Assembly: GCF_003014735.1 (NCBI RefSeq)
Contig: NZ_PYAX01000005.1
Coordinates: forward strand, 558,001 to 622,000
Source of the DNA: Saccharothrix carnea
GTDB taxonomy: Bacteria > Actinomycetota > Actinomycetes > Mycobacteriales > Pseudonocardiaceae
Length of the DNA stretch: 64,000 bases
Reading direction: 5' to 3'
The notes below the pieces were generated by a model. That model saw only the letters and a program-made list of their open reading frames with translations. It was not told the origin of the DNA and did no database searches. Both the position numbers and the translations under genes were made by a program. Positions 1-8,770 of this stretch are shown here, piece by piece. Every line of letters starts with the position of its first letter. Within the stretch, counting starts at the first letter, position 1.

Positions 1-338
1 ATGCCGGTGGCGAAGCACGTGACGAGCAGCACCTCGTAGGACAGCAGCGGGGCGACGAACCAGAAGACGCCCTCGGTGACCACCGACAGGGCCAGCATGG
101 CGCGCAGACCGCGCCGGTCGACCAGGTGGCCCATCAGCGGCGAGCCCACCGCGATGCCGACCGTGCTCACCGCCCCGACCAGGCCCGCGGCACCGTAACC
201 CCGGTCCAGGGCGAGCAGGACGTGCATGGTGATCGTCATGCCCGCGGCCGTCGGGGGCACGCGCGCGAGCAGCATCAACAGCATGAAGCCGGGCACGCGC
301 GGCGTTCGGAGGACGGCCAGGTAGGGGGAGACGTTCAC
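1..338 (-). CDS. MFS transporter, N-terminal part (runs off the window)
   Basis: The first 112 codons of a membrane protein read leftward from a GTG at 336-338 and leave the window at base 1. The visible part has hydrophobic segments with the MFS loop between helices 2 and 3 (SPLMGHLVDRRGLRAML), which is the family signature. This suggests a drug or metabolite exporter of the major facilitator superfamily. An upstream ATG in another frame stops after three codons, so GTG is the best start. It diverges from furA across about 85 bp. Substrate unknown; the rest of the gene is outside the window. Confidence 0.75.
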   Translation of the reverse strand, partial: MNVSPYLAVLRTPRVPGFMLLMLLARVPPTAAGMTITMHVLLALDRGYGAAGLVGAVSTVGIAVGSPLMGHLVDRRGLRAMLALSVVTEGVFWFVAPLLSYEVLLVTCFATG

Positions 339-423
339 CCACTCATCTTCACTGGCCGGGGCAACAGGTTTAACCGTTCGTTTTCTTGACCAGTTCCAGA
401 AAGCGTGATGGGGTGGTGGAGCC

Positions 424-840
424 ATGACCTCAGGACCACGTGAGCTGCTCAAGGACGCCGGGCTGCGCATCACCGCGCCCCGGATCGCGGTGCTCGAATG
501 GCTCGCCGAACACCCCCACGCCACGGCCGACGCGGTCGCCGAGGGCGTGCGGGCCAGGCTGGGGTCCGTGTCGACGCAAGCCGTCTACGACGTGCTGAAC
601 GCGTGCGCGCGGACCGGGTTGCTGCGCCGGATCGAACCCGCCGGTCACCCGGCCCGCTACGAGACGCGGACCGGCGACAACCACCACCACCTCGTGTGCC
701 GGGACTGCGGACGCACCGTGGACGTCGACTGCGTCCACGGCGCCGCGCCCTGCCTCGAACCGTCCGACACGGCCGGCTTCACCGTGGACGAGGCGGAGGT
801 CCTGTTCTGGGGTCTCTGCCCGGACTGTCGTGGGCACTGA
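424..840 (+). CDS. furA: Fur-family repressor (FurA/CatR type)
   Basis: A 138-residue Fur-family regulator. The N-terminal winged helix includes LRITAPRIAVLEWL and STQAVYDVLNAC. The dimerisation half has the His cluster DNHHHLVC and two CxxC pairs (CRDC, CPDC) expected for structural zinc. Its stop lies 30 bp before katA, the usual furA-catalase arrangement in actinomycetes, so it probably represses katA and itself and is relieved by peroxide. The ATG at 424 follows a GGTGG-like ribosome site. Family assignment is sure; the target is inferred from position. Confidence 0.93.
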   Translation: MTSGPRELLKDAGLRITAPRIAVLEWLAEHPHATADAVAEGVRARLGSVSTQAVYDVLNACARTGLLRRIEPAGHPARYETRTGDNHHHLVCRDCGRTVDVDCVHGAAPCLEPSDTAGFTVDEAEVLFWGLCPDCRGH

Positions 841-870
841 CTGCCGCACCCCACAGAAGGAGCGACCAGC

Positions 871-2319
871 GTGACCGAACCGCGTCACACCACCAACAAC
901 GCAGGCATCCCGGTCGCGAGCGACGACCACTCGCTGACCCTCGGCGCCAACGGCCCGATCCTGCTCCAGGACCACTACCTGATCGAGAAGAACGCCCAGT
1001 TCAACCGGGAGCGGGTGCCCGAGCGGGTCGTGCACGCCAAGGGTGGCGGTGCGTTCGGCTACTTCGAGACCACCGAGGACGTCAGCCGCTTCACCAAGGC
1101 GGCCCTGTTCCAGCCCGGCGTGAAGACCGAGACGCTGCTGCGCTTCTCCACCGTCGCCGGCGAGCTCGGGTCACCCGACACGTGGCGCGACCCGCGCGGT
1201 TTCGCGCTGAAGTTCTACACCAGCCAGGGCAACTACGACCTCGTCGGCAACAACACCCCGGTGTTCTTCCTGCGCGACCCGATCAAGTTCCCCGACTTCA
1301 TCCGCTCGCAGAAGCGCCGCGCCGACACCGGCCGCCGCGACCACGACATGCAGTGGGACTTCTGGACGCTGCAGCCGCAGACCGCGCACCAGGTCACGTG
1401 GCTGATGGGCGACCGGGGCATCCCGAAGACGTGGCGGCACCAGAACGGCTACGGCTCGCACACCTACCTGTGGGAGAACGCCGCCGGCGAGCGCTCCTGG
1501 GTCAAGTACCACTTCAAGACCGACCAGGGCATCGAGTGCCTGACCTCCGAGCAGGCCGCCCGCATCGCCGGTGAGGACGCCGACGCGCACCGCGCCGACC
1601 TGTGGCACGCCATCGAACGCGGCGAGTACCCGTCGTGGACGCTGCACGTCCAAGTCATGCCGTACGAGGACGCCGCGACCTACCGCTTCAACCCGTTCGA
1701 CCTGACCAAGGTGTGGCCGCACGCCGACTACCCGCTGATCAAGGTGGGCAAGCTCGTCCTCGACCGCAACCCGTCGGACTACTTCGCCGAGATCGAGCAG
1801 GCCGCGTTCGAGCCGACGAACCTCGTGCCCGGCATCGGCACGTCACCGGACAAGATGCTGATCGGCCGCATCTTCTCCTACCCCGACGCCCACCGGTACC
1901 GCATCGGCGCGAACTACAACGAGCTGCCGGTGAACCGGCCGAAGTCGCCGGTGAACTCGTACTCCAAGGACGGCGCGATGCGCTACACCAACGCCGTCGA
2001 CCCCGTGTACGCCCCGAACTCCTACGGCGGCCCGCACGCGTCGACCCAGGCGGCGGGCGAGGTGGCGTCGGCGTACGGCGTCGAGGACGCGGTGACCCGC
2101 TCGGCCTACAAGCTCCATGCGGAGGACGACGACTTCGGCCAGCCCGGCACGCTGATCCGCGAGGTCATGGACGAGGCTCAGCGCGAGCGCCTGGTGCAGA
2201 CCGTGATCGCGCACGCGTCCAACGGCGTGTCCGAGCCCGTGCTGGAGCGCGTGTTCGAGTACTGGCGCAACATCGACAAGGAGACCGGCGACAAGATCGC
2301 CGCCGCCTTCGGCAAGTGA
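871..2319 (+). CDS. katA: Monofunctional haem catalase
   Basis: A 482-residue clade 3-like catalase that dismutates hydrogen peroxide in the cytoplasm. Visible motifs are the distal catalytic His at residue 55 ([15 protein letters not shown]), the conserved Asn in [12 protein letters not shown] and the proximal Tyr in [15 protein letters not shown]. Length is normal for a small-subunit catalase. The GTG start at 871 has AGAAGGAG 9 bases upstream. It follows furA closely and is probably co-transcribed with it. A strong hairpin lies 42 bp after the stop. Confidence 0.97.
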   Translation: MTEPRHTTNNAGIPVASDDHSLTLGANGPILLQDHYLIEKNAQFNRERVPERVVHAKGGGAFGYFETTEDVSRFTKAALFQPGVKTETLLRFSTVAGELGSPDTWRDPRGFALKFYTSQGNYDLVGNNTPVFFLRDPIKFPDFIRSQKRRADTGRRDHDMQWDFWTLQPQTAHQVTWLMGDRGIPKTWRHQNGYGSHTYLWENAAGERSWVKYHFKTDQGIECLTSEQAARIAGEDADAHRADLWHAIERGEYPSWTLHVQVMPYEDAATYRFNPFDLTKVWPHADYPLIKVGKLVLDRNPSDYFAEIEQAAFEPTNLVPGIGTSPDKMLIGRIFSYPDAHRYRIGANYNELPVNRPKSPVNSYSKDGAMRYTNAVDPVYAPNSYGGPHASTQAAGEVASAYGVEDAVTRSAYKLHAEDDDFGQPGTLIREVMDEAQRERLVQTVIAHASNGVSEPVLERVFEYWRNIDKETGDKIAAAFGK

Positions 2320-2361
2320 TCACGTACCTCGTGGCCGTGCACCCCTGAAAGTGCACACCCG

Positions 2362-2395
2362 ACAGGGCCGTCCGAATCCGTTCGGGCGGCCCTGT
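2362..2395 (+). terminator. Terminator hairpin after katA
   Basis: Inverted repeat of 15 bp arms (ACAGGGCCGTCCGAA and TTCGGGCGGCCCTGT, one G-U) around the loop TCCG, 42 bp after the katA stop. No U-tract follows, as is common in high-GC actinomycetes. Confidence 0.75.
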
Positions 2396-2731
2396 CCCTG
2401 CTCGCCGCCCAATCCCTCGCTGCCTAGTCCTCGCCGCCCCCGTCCACACGGCCCCGTCCGTGCTCGCTGCCCGGTCCCGCTCGCCGCCCAGTCCGTGCTC
2501 GCCGCCCAGTCCGTGCTTGTCGCCTGGACCGCGCTCGTCGCTGCTCCCGCTCACCGTCCCTGCTCGCCGCCCAGGCCTGCTCGTCACCCAACCCCGCACC
2601 TGCACCCCGCGGGTCGGTCGACCGCGCCCCCCGGACTCCCCGCCGGTCTCCGATCGCCGGATTCCCGTCGAATCCCGATCCCCGCTGCCGCCGCCCGCCG
2701 TCCAGGTGGGGGTGGAGCGTGTGGTGGGCGG
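2396..2731. repeat. Low-complexity GC-rich tract with decayed 18 bp repeats
   Basis: No credible gene. The plus strand is C-rich up to about 2690 and then turns G-rich. Degenerate copies of an 18 bp unit (CTCGCCGCCCAGTCCGTG) are clearest at 2488-2525. The tract joins directly to copy A of the 92 bp dispersed repeat. Open frames here encode only Pro/Arg-rich low-complexity peptides. Confidence 0.6.
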
Positions 2732-2823
2732 TCGGGGGTGGTTTCGGCGGCTCCGCTGGTTTTCAACCGAGGTGCGAGAACAGTGTTTCCGTACATTTTC
2801 CGGCGATGATCACCCCATCGTGT
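2732..2823 (+). repeat. 92 bp dispersed repeat, copy A
   Basis: Begins TCGGGGGTGGTTTCGGCGG and ends ATCGTGT. By hand alignment it matches copy B (16726-16817, opposite strand) at 88 of 92 positions and copy C (31881-31971) at about 79. It contains an imperfect hairpin at 2772-2794 followed by ATTTTC. It sits between katA and the esterase, which converge, with the GTGT end nearest the esterase stop (141 bp). Confidence 0.85.
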
Positions 2824-2964
2824 GGTCGTGAGGGACGTGTGGTCTCGGTGGCATAGGTCGTTGTCGACGCTAGTGCCGCGTGATCGCGGTCGCCGTCACG
2901 ATGTGCCGGGGTGTGGATAACGTGCCGGGGTGTGGACAACCCAGTGCCGGAGGGCGCCCGGTGT

Positions 2965-4032
2965 TCACGCCGTCTCGGGGATGTCCTGCCTGGTGTTGGC
3001 CAACGCCAACCCGGTGCGCAGCGACCCGACCGCCTCCGCCACCGCCTCCCGGAACACGCCACCCACGCCGAGGATGTTCGCGTACCCGTGGAACAGCCCC
3101 TCGTACCGCCGCAACACCACCGGCACGCCCTGCCGCGCCAGCTTCTCCGCGAACGCCTCACCCTCGTCCCGCAACGGGTCGAACCCGGCCGTCGCCAGGT
3201 ACGTCGGCGGCAGCCCGCTCAGGTCCTCCGCCAGCAGCACCGACAGCCGCGGATCGGTGTGCGCGTCGCGTGACGGCGCGTAGTGGTCCAGGAACCAGTC
3301 CATCTTCTCGTCGGTGAGGAAGAACCCCCTGCCGAACAGCTCGCGCGACCGCCGCCGCACCGACGCGTCCACCGCCGGGTAGAACAGCAGCAGGAACACC
3401 GGCTTCACCTCACCCGCGTGCAACGCCGTCACCGCCGCCAGGTTCCCGCCCGCGCTGTCACCGCCCAACGCGATGCGCCGCGGGTCGATCCGCAGCTCCT
3501 CGGCGTGCGCCACCGCGTACTCGAACGCGGCCTGCGCGTCGTCCGCCGCGGCCGGGAACGGGTGTTCCGGCGCGAGCCGGTAGTCCGCTGACAGCACCCG
3601 CACCCCGCCCTCGACGGCGAGGAACCGGCACAGGTTGTCGTGGCTGTCCAGGTCACCGCTGACCCACCCGCCACCGTGGTAGAAGACCAGCAGCGGCGAC
3701 CCGGCGGCCAACCCGGTCGGCTCGTAGAACCGCGCCCCGACACCGTCCAGCGACAGCGAGCGCACCGCCACGCCGCCGATCACGGGACCGCACACCAGAG
3801 CGGTGCTGCGGCTCAGGGCCAGGCGGTTGGCCGCGGGCGTGGTCGTCTGCCAGTCCTCGCCGCTGAGCTGTTGCAGCCTCAGCAGGAGCTGGGCTTCCGG
3901 GTGGAGCCGCTGGCCGTCCAGGGTGACGGGGCGACCGGCGATCAGCCTGCGCAGCGGCGCGGGCAGGCCGAACACGAAGCGCAGGGCACCGGCCAGGACG
4001 CCGGGAGGGATCGACTCGGCGAGCTTCGACAT
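2965..4032 (-). CDS. Alpha/beta hydrolase, HSL-type esterase/lipase
   Basis: A 355-residue carboxylic ester hydrolase of the hormone-sensitive-lipase family. It shows the oxyanion-hole motif HGGGW, the nucleophile elbow GGDSAGGN, the acid in FDPLRDEG and the catalytic His in GLFHGY. No signal peptide is seen, so it is probably cytoplasmic and acts on short acyl esters. The ATG at 4030-4032 is preferred because the frame upstream overlaps the divergent reductase and lacks family character. The frame remains open to 4155. Substrate unknown. Confidence 0.88.
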   Translation of the reverse strand: MSKLAESIPPGVLAGALRFVFGLPAPLRRLIAGRPVTLDGQRLHPEAQLLLRLQQLSGEDWQTTTPAANRLALSRSTALVCGPVIGGVAVRSLSLDGVGARFYEPTGLAAGSPLLVFYHGGGWVSGDLDSHDNLCRFLAVEGGVRVLSADYRLAPEHPFPAAADDAQAAFEYAVAHAEELRIDPRRIALGGDSAGGNLAAVTALHAGEVKPVFLLLFYPAVDASVRRRSRELFGRGFFLTDEKMDWFLDHYAPSRDAHTDPRLSVLLAEDLSGLPPTYLATAGFDPLRDEGEAFAEKLARQGVPVVLRRYEGLFHGYANILGVGGVFREAVAEAVGSLRTGLALANTRQDIPETA

Positions 4033-4111
4033 GAGACGCACGTTACTCGTCGGTAGGGGTTCGGGCGAGCGACTGGACCTCCAGTTAGGTGCAGGTGGCA
4101 GGATCGGGACC

Positions 4112-4672
4112 ATGACGGTCACCGTGGTGGGCATCGGCGGATCCCTCCGCCCCAACTCGCAGTCCGAGCGCGCGATGAGGATCGCCCTGGAAGGCGCCGT
4201 GGACGCGGGCGCGAAGGTGGTCGAGGTCTCCGGGCCCGACCTGGTGCTCCCGTTCTACGACCCGTCCGTCCCCGATCGCACCGAGAGCGCCCACCGGCTG
4301 GTCGAGGCGCTGCGCGTCGCGGACGGCGTGGTGCTCGTCTCGCCCGGCTACCACGGCACGGTGTCCGGCCTGGTCAAGAACGCCCTCGACTACATCGAGG
4401 ACCTGCGCGGCGACGAGCGCCCCTACCTGGACGGCCGCGCGGTCGGCTGCGTGGCCACCGCCCAGGGCTGGCAGGCGTCGGTGACCACGCTGACCGCGTT
4501 GCGCTCGATCGTGCACGCGCTGCGCGGCTGGCCGACGCCGTTGGGCGCGGCGGTGAACTCGGGCGAGGTCGAGTTCGACCTCGAAGGCGGCTGCACGGTG
4601 CCGTCCGTGGCCGACCAACTCCGCACGATCGGGCGACAGGTGGCCGAGTTCGCCGTGTCGAGGTCGGGCTGA
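4112..4672 (+). CDS. NAD(P)H-dependent FMN reductase-like flavoprotein
   Basis: A 186-residue flavodoxin-fold protein. The N-terminal phosphate-binding loop VGIGGSLRPNSQSERA and the flavin-contact segment SPGYHGTVSGLVKNALDYI are typical of NADPH-dependent FMN reductases (SsuE/azoreductase-like). It probably reduces free or bound FMN, or a quinone, with NAD(P)H. The ATG at 4112 follows GGATCGGGACC. It diverges from the esterase by 79 bp and precedes ohr and dps, which suggests a redox-stress neighbourhood. The natural acceptor cannot be read from sequence. Confidence 0.85.
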   Translation: MTVTVVGIGGSLRPNSQSERAMRIALEGAVDAGAKVVEVSGPDLVLPFYDPSVPDRTESAHRLVEALRVADGVVLVSPGYHGTVSGLVKNALDYIEDLRGDERPYLDGRAVGCVATAQGWQASVTTLTALRSIVHALRGWPTPLGAAVNSGEVEFDLEGGCTVPSVADQLRTIGRQVAEFAVSRSG

Positions 4673-4787
4673 GCGGGTACGAGTGAGGGGGGCGTGAGCT
4701 GCCACACGACCGGGTGTGGTTCGGCTTCGGCCGGGTGTTGAGCCGAGTGACGGGGCTCGACCACCAGCTCAAAGGAGAGCGTTCACC

Positions 4788-5210
4788 ATGCAGGTGCTCT
4801 ACACCGCGCAAGCCATCGCAGTCGGGGACGGTCGCAACGGCGAGGTCCGCTCCTCCGACGGTGTGATCGACGAGCAGCTCTCCACGCCCAAGGAGCTGGG
4901 CGGTCCCGGCGGCGACAAGACCAACCCCGAGCAGCTGTTCGCGGCCGGGTACGCGGCGTGCTTCCACAGCGCGCTCAAGGTCGCCGCGCGGCAGGCCAAG
5001 GTGCACGTCGGCGAGACGTCGGTGACCGCGAAGGTCGACCTGGGTCCGAACAGCGCCGGCGGCTTCCAGCTCGCGGTGGAGCTGGCGACCCACATCCCGG
5101 GCGTCGAGCAGGCCGTGGCCGAGCAGCTGGTCGCCGCCGCGCACCGGATCTGCCCCTACTCCAACGCCACGCGAGGCAACATCGAGGTGGCCCTCACGAC
5201 CACCGTCTAA
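4788..5210 (+). CDS. ohr: Organic hydroperoxide resistance protein
   Basis: A 140-residue OsmC/Ohr-fold thiol peroxidase. The two redox-active cysteines are Cys58 (GYAACFHSAL) and Cys122 (ICPYSNATRG), spaced as in Ohr rather than OsmC. It reduces organic and lipid hydroperoxides in the cytoplasm. A clear ribosome site AAAGGAGAG (4771-4779) fixes the ATG at 4788. dps starts 23 bp after the stop, so the two are probably one transcript. No OhrR-type MarR regulator is adjacent. Confidence 0.95.
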   Translation: MQVLYTAQAIAVGDGRNGEVRSSDGVIDEQLSTPKELGGPGGDKTNPEQLFAAGYAACFHSALKVAARQAKVHVGETSVTAKVDLGPNSAGGFQLAVELATHIPGVEQAVAEQLVAAAHRICPYSNATRGNIEVALTTTV

Positions 5211-5233
5211 CCTTCCGAGGAGGCGTCAGACCC

Positions 5234-5719
5234 ATGAGCAAGTCTCCGAAGTCCCCGATCACCAGCCCGCTGACCGAGTCGGACAAGGCGTCGGTCGGCG
5301 CGGTGCTCCAGGCCACCCTGGTCGACCTGGTCGACCTGTCCCTGGTGGCCAAGCAGGCGCACTGGAACGTGGTCGGCAAGAACTTCCGCAGCGTCCACCT
5401 CCAGCTCGACGAGCTGGTCACGACGGCCCGCACGTACACCGACGAGGTCGCTGAACGCGCCGCCGCGCTCGGCATCTCGCCGGACGGCAAGGCGAAGACC
5501 GTGGCCGAGGGGTCCGGCGTGCCCGAGTTCCCCGGCGGTTGGCTGAAGGAGGACGAGGTCGTCGCGGCCGTCGTCACCGCGCTGGGTGAGCTGATCGGGC
5601 GGCTGCGCAAGCGGATCGACGAGACCGACAAGTCCGACCTCGTCACCCAGGACCTGCTGATCGAGATCACGAAGAACTTCGAGCAGGCGCACTGGATGTG
5701 GCAGGCGCAGCAGGCCTGA
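5234..5719 (+). CDS. dps: Dps-family ferritin-like DNA-protection protein
   Basis: A 161-residue Dps/ferritin-like protein. The intersubunit ferroxidase ligands are present: His43 (KQAHWNVVG), His55 and Asp59 (VHLQLDEL). It should assemble as a dodecamer that oxidises and stores iron with hydrogen peroxide and shields DNA. The GAGGAGG site at 5218-5224 fixes the ATG at 5234. Its place behind ohr and near furA-katA fits a peroxide-defence group. Hairpins follow the stop. Confidence 0.94.
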   Translation: MSKSPKSPITSPLTESDKASVGAVLQATLVDLVDLSLVAKQAHWNVVGKNFRSVHLQLDELVTTARTYTDEVAERAAALGISPDGKAKTVAEGSGVPEFPGGWLKEDEVVAAVVTALGELIGRLRKRIDETDKSDLVTQDLLIEITKNFEQAHWMWQAQQA

Positions 5720-5754
5720 CCCGGGCCTGGAGCCCGGGCCCGACCCGCCGTGCC

Positions 5755-5781
5755 GGGGGCCACCGACCACCGGTGGCCCCC
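5755..5781 (+). terminator. Terminator hairpin after dps
   Basis: Perfect 11 bp stem (GGGGGCCACCG / CGGTGGCCCCC) with loop ACCAC, followed by GAAAATG, 35 bp after the dps stop. A smaller hairpin precedes it at about 5721-5740. Confidence 0.75.
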
Positions 5782-5815
5782 GAAAATGTCGGACCCCGCC
5801 GGTAAACTTGAAAAC

Positions 5816-5946
5816 AGGGATCCCCTGAGCGGGGACCCCTGCTTGGCGTTTGAAGGGCTCCTGCCGGCAAGGCCGCGCTTGGCGGGTGAAGGGCTCCTGC
5901 CGACAGGACCGCGCAGGCGGTGAAGGGCCCTCGAGCGCGAGGGCCC
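5816..5946. repeat. 36 bp tandem repeat between two hairpins
   Basis: Two tandem 36 bp units (5842-5877 and 5878-5913) share TGAAGGGCTCCTGCCG, and a third partial unit reaches about 5940. The block is flanked by a hairpin at 5816-5840 (10 bp stem, one mismatch) and a perfect 9 bp hairpin at 5925-5946 (GGGCCCTCG / CGAGGGCCC). The latter probably terminates the S9 peptidase transcript, whose stop is at 5962. Confidence 0.6.
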
Positions 5947-5961
5947 CTGCCCGGCGAGCCG

Positions 5962-7770
5962 CTACAGCACGCGCTGCACGAAGGCGACCTCGGCGGCGGT
6001 CTGGCGGATCGTCTCGGCGACCACCAACGATCCGTGCCCGGCGTCGTACCGGTACACCTCGTACGTCGCCCCACGCGCCGCCAGCCGGTCGAGGTAGTTG
6101 TCGATCTGCCGGATCGGGCACCGCGGGTCGTTCTCGCCCGCCAGCACGAGCACGGGCGCGCGCACCGCGTCCACGTAGGTCAACGGCGAGCACTCGCGGT
6201 ACCGGTCGGGGAGTTCCTCCGGCGAACCGCCGAACAGCGCCCGGTCGAACGCGCGCAGCGGCTCCATCTCGTCCTCGTACGCGGCCAGGTAGTCGGCCAC
6301 CGGCACGCCCGCGACACCGGCCGCCCACCGCTCCGGCTGCGTGCCCAGCGCCAGCAGCGACAGGTACCCACCCCACGACGCGCCGTTGACCACGCACTTC
6401 GCCGGGTCGGCGAACCCGGACGACACGGCCCAGTCGTGCACCGCGGCCACGTCCTCCAGCTCGGTCAGCCCCGGCCTGCCCTCGATCGCGTCACGCCACT
6501 TCGACCCGTACCCGGTGGAACCGCGGTAGTTCACGTGCACCACGGCGAACCCGGCGTCCAGCCACACCGCGCGGTAGGCGGAGAACCGGTCCTCGTCGGC
6601 CGAGTGCGGTCCGCCGTGCAGGTGGAACACGGTCGGCAGCGGGCCGTCCGGCGCACCCTCCGGACGTGCCACCAGGGCGTGCACGTCGCCCACGAAGACG
6701 TCGGTCAGGTCGACGGACGGCGGCGCCTTGTGGCCCGGCGGCTCCAGCAGCACGCGCTCGTCGCCGTCCACGTCCAGCACCCGCACCACGCCCGGCTGGG
6801 CGGCTGACGACCACGAGTACTCCACCGCGCCGTCCGGCCGCACGTTCGCGCTGCCCACCGACCCGTGCGGGGTGTCCAACGCGTGCAGCGCGCCGGTCTC
6901 CAGGTCGTAGCGGTGCAGGGTGTTGCGCGCCTGGAACGTGTGCACGACCAGCAGCGACTTGGCGTCCGGGTACCAGTCGGCGCCGATCTCGCCGGGCAGG
7001 TCGATGACGATCTCGGTCTCGGTGTCCGCCGCGACGTCCCAGATCAGCAGCTCTTCCTTGCCGCGCCGCTCGTGCCCGACCAGCAGCCGGTTGTCACCGC
7101 GCACCGGGCTGAACGCGATCGCGTCCAGGCCCTTGCCCGGCCCGTCCCACTTCTCCGCCACCTTTTCACCCGAGGGGGTGACCACGCGCAGGGCGGCGTG
7201 CCGGTTGTCGCCGTGCTCGGAGTGCGACAGCACGACCAGCGTCTCGTCCTTGGACAAGCCCGACACGCCACCGTCGTTCTCGTGCGCGTAGACGACCTCG
7301 GCCGGCCCGCCGTCGCGCGACACGTACACCGTGGTGCCGTCGTCGGTGGACGTGCCGACCGCGACGACACCGTGCCCGATCTCCAGCCCCGCCGGGTACG
7401 CGGCCGGCACGCCGTCCACCGCGGGCTTGGCGTCGCCACCCGGCTGGAACGGCTCGCTGACCCACGTCCCGAACTCGTCACCATCCGTGTCGTTGAACCA
7501 CCAGATCGTGTTGCCGTCCGGGCTGAGCGCGGCGTGGGACGTGCCGTTCGGGCGGTCGGTGACCCTGCGGTGGGAGTCGCTCGCCCGGTCCCAGGCGTAG
7601 ACCTCCCACACGCCGCTGGAGTTCGACAGGTACAGGCTGCGGTCAGGTGCGTCGTCGGCCCACCCGGGCAGGCTCACGCGCGGGGCCGTGAAGCGGGCCC
7701 GCCAGCGGGCTTCGGCCTCGGCGTCGGCGAACAGCGGGTCGGGCACTTCGGCGGTCGGGTGCGTCGTCAC
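5962..7770 (-). CDS. S9 family prolyl-oligopeptidase-like serine peptidase
   Basis: A 602-residue two-domain peptidase: an N-terminal beta-propeller (about residues 1-350) and a C-terminal alpha/beta hydrolase. The catalytic Ser is in NGASWGGYLS, the Asp in GENDPRCP and the His in YDAGHGS; HGGPHS gives the oxyanion loop. It should cleave short peptides in the cytoplasm, since no signal peptide is seen. The GTG at 7768-7770 overlaps the upstream methyltransferase stop as GTGA, so translation is probably coupled. Longer upstream readings run through the methyltransferase and are not real. Confidence 0.9.
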   Translation of the reverse strand: MTTHPTAEVPDPLFADAEAEARWRARFTAPRVSLPGWADDAPDRSLYLSNSSGVWEVYAWDRASDSHRRVTDRPNGTSHAALSPDGNTIWWFNDTDGDEFGTWVSEPFQPGGDAKPAVDGVPAAYPAGLEIGHGVVAVGTSTDDGTTVYVSRDGGPAEVVYAHENDGGVSGLSKDETLVVLSHSEHGDNRHAALRVVTPSGEKVAEKWDGPGKGLDAIAFSPVRGDNRLLVGHERRGKEELLIWDVAADTETEIVIDLPGEIGADWYPDAKSLLVVHTFQARNTLHRYDLETGALHALDTPHGSVGSANVRPDGAVEYSWSSAAQPGVVRVLDVDGDERVLLEPPGHKAPPSVDLTDVFVGDVHALVARPEGAPDGPLPTVFHLHGGPHSADEDRFSAYRAVWLDAGFAVVHVNYRGSTGYGSKWRDAIEGRPGLTELEDVAAVHDWAVSSGFADPAKCVVNGASWGGYLSLLALGTQPERWAAGVAGVPVADYLAAYEDEMEPLRAFDRALFGGSPEELPDRYRECSPLTYVDAVRAPVLVLAGENDPRCPIRQIDNYLDRLAARGATYEVYRYDAGHGSLVVAETIRQTAAEVAFVQRVL

Positions 7771-8561
7771 ACACCCGATCCTGCCGGCTTCCGCGCGGTG
7801 ACCAGGTAGTAGTCGACGAGACCGCGTTCGACGGCGCGCAGCCAGTTGCGGTCCCAGCGGTCGGGACGCGGGCCCAGTTCGAGCCACCGGTCCAGCCCGC
7901 GCCACACGTGCTCGCCGATGCTGAGCGCCGTGACGTCGGCGAACCCCGCTGCGCGCAGGTCGCGCACCACGTCGTCGACCAGGTGGGCGCGGTCGAGGCC
8001 GGTGGCGAAGGTCCGCAGCACCTCGGCCAGCGCGTCGCCCGCGTCCCGCGTCCTGGTGAAGAACGTGGTCACGGCGAACCGCCCGCCCGGCACGAGCACC
8101 CGGGCGCTCTCGCGCGCGAACCCCGCGACGTCCTCGAAGTGCTGCGCCGCCTCCACGGACAGCAGGGCGTCGAACGAGGCGTCGGGGAACGGCAGGTCGT
8201 CGCACGCGCCCTGGACGAACGCCACCCGCGGGTCGTCGTTGACTTCGCGCGCCCGCGCCACCTGCTCCGGCACCAGGTCCACGCCGCGCACCAGGGCGGG
8301 GTCACGGCGCAGGACGCGTCGCGCGCCCAGGCCGCGTCCCGACCCGACTTCCAGCACCCGGTGACCCGGCCCGATCCCGAGCGCGTCCACGACCAGGTCG
8401 TACAGGGCCTCCTGCGACGCGACCCGCTGCTCGACGGTCAGGTCGCCGTCCAGCGGGATGCCCGCCCAGTAGCCGAAGTTGATGAAACCGCCCGCGAACA
8501 CCGGCAACGCCGCCAGGTCGCCCGTCCCGTACACCCGCCGCACCTCGGTGAGATCTCCCAT
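7767..8561 (-). CDS. Class I SAM-dependent methyltransferase
   Basis: A 264-residue methyltransferase. SAM-binding motif I is VLEVGSGRGLGARRVL, the acidic residue of motif II is in RGVDLVPEQ, and the post-motif segment is FPDASFDALLSVEAAQHF. FINFGYW near the N-terminus resembles small-molecule C/O-methyltransferases of the UbiE/sterol type. It is first of a two-gene unit with the S9 peptidase (4 bp overlap). The ATG at 8559-8561 was chosen because upstream codons lack family similarity. Substrate unknown. Confidence 0.85.
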   Translation of the reverse strand: MGDLTEVRRVYGTGDLAALPVFAGGFINFGYWAGIPLDGDLTVEQRVASQEALYDLVVDALGIGPGHRVLEVGSGRGLGARRVLRRDPALVRGVDLVPEQVARAREVNDDPRVAFVQGACDDLPFPDASFDALLSVEAAQHFEDVAGFARESARVLVPGGRFAVTTFFTRTRDAGDALAEVLRTFATGLDRAHLVDDVVRDLRAAGFADVTALSIGEHVWRGLDRWLELGPRPDRWDRNWLRAVERGLVDYYLVTARKPAGSGV

Positions 8562-8590
8562 GCGTCGATGTTCCCGGCCGGCGTGCCGGT

Positions 8591-8770
8591 GTGAGCGGCG
8601 ACGGGTTCGACTTGGCGCAGTGGGCATCGGCCGGTTGCCCGCGTCGCGGCTGGTGCACCCGCGTGGGCACGGCGCCGTTCGTGTTCACGTTGCGTGAGAC
8701 GTTCCCGGCCCTCGACGTGACGGAGCGTGACCTCGTCGTGCGTGATCCGACCGGGTGCGGGGTGGCCTAG
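8591..8770 (+). CDS. Possible small protein of 59 residues
   Basis: A GTG-started frame of 59 codons with high third-position GC, as in the real genes nearby, between the divergent methyltransferase and the membrane-protein gene, whose 3' end it overlaps by 4 bp. The peptide has three Cys and ends DPTGCGVA. No ribosome site is evident and no family is recognised. It could be a short regulatory or natural-product-related protein, or chance. Confidence 0.3.
   Translation: MSGDGFDLAQWASAGCPRRGWCTRVGTAPFVFTLRETFPALDVTERDLVVRDPTGCGVA

Noticed and set aside
2584-2796. Small protein beginning MYGNTV... in repeat copy A, seen also in copies B and C
   Set aside because: The shared peptide comes from the repeat itself. 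Differences are nonsynonymous, copy C has a 1-base deletion that shifts the frame, and no ribosome site precedes the ATG.
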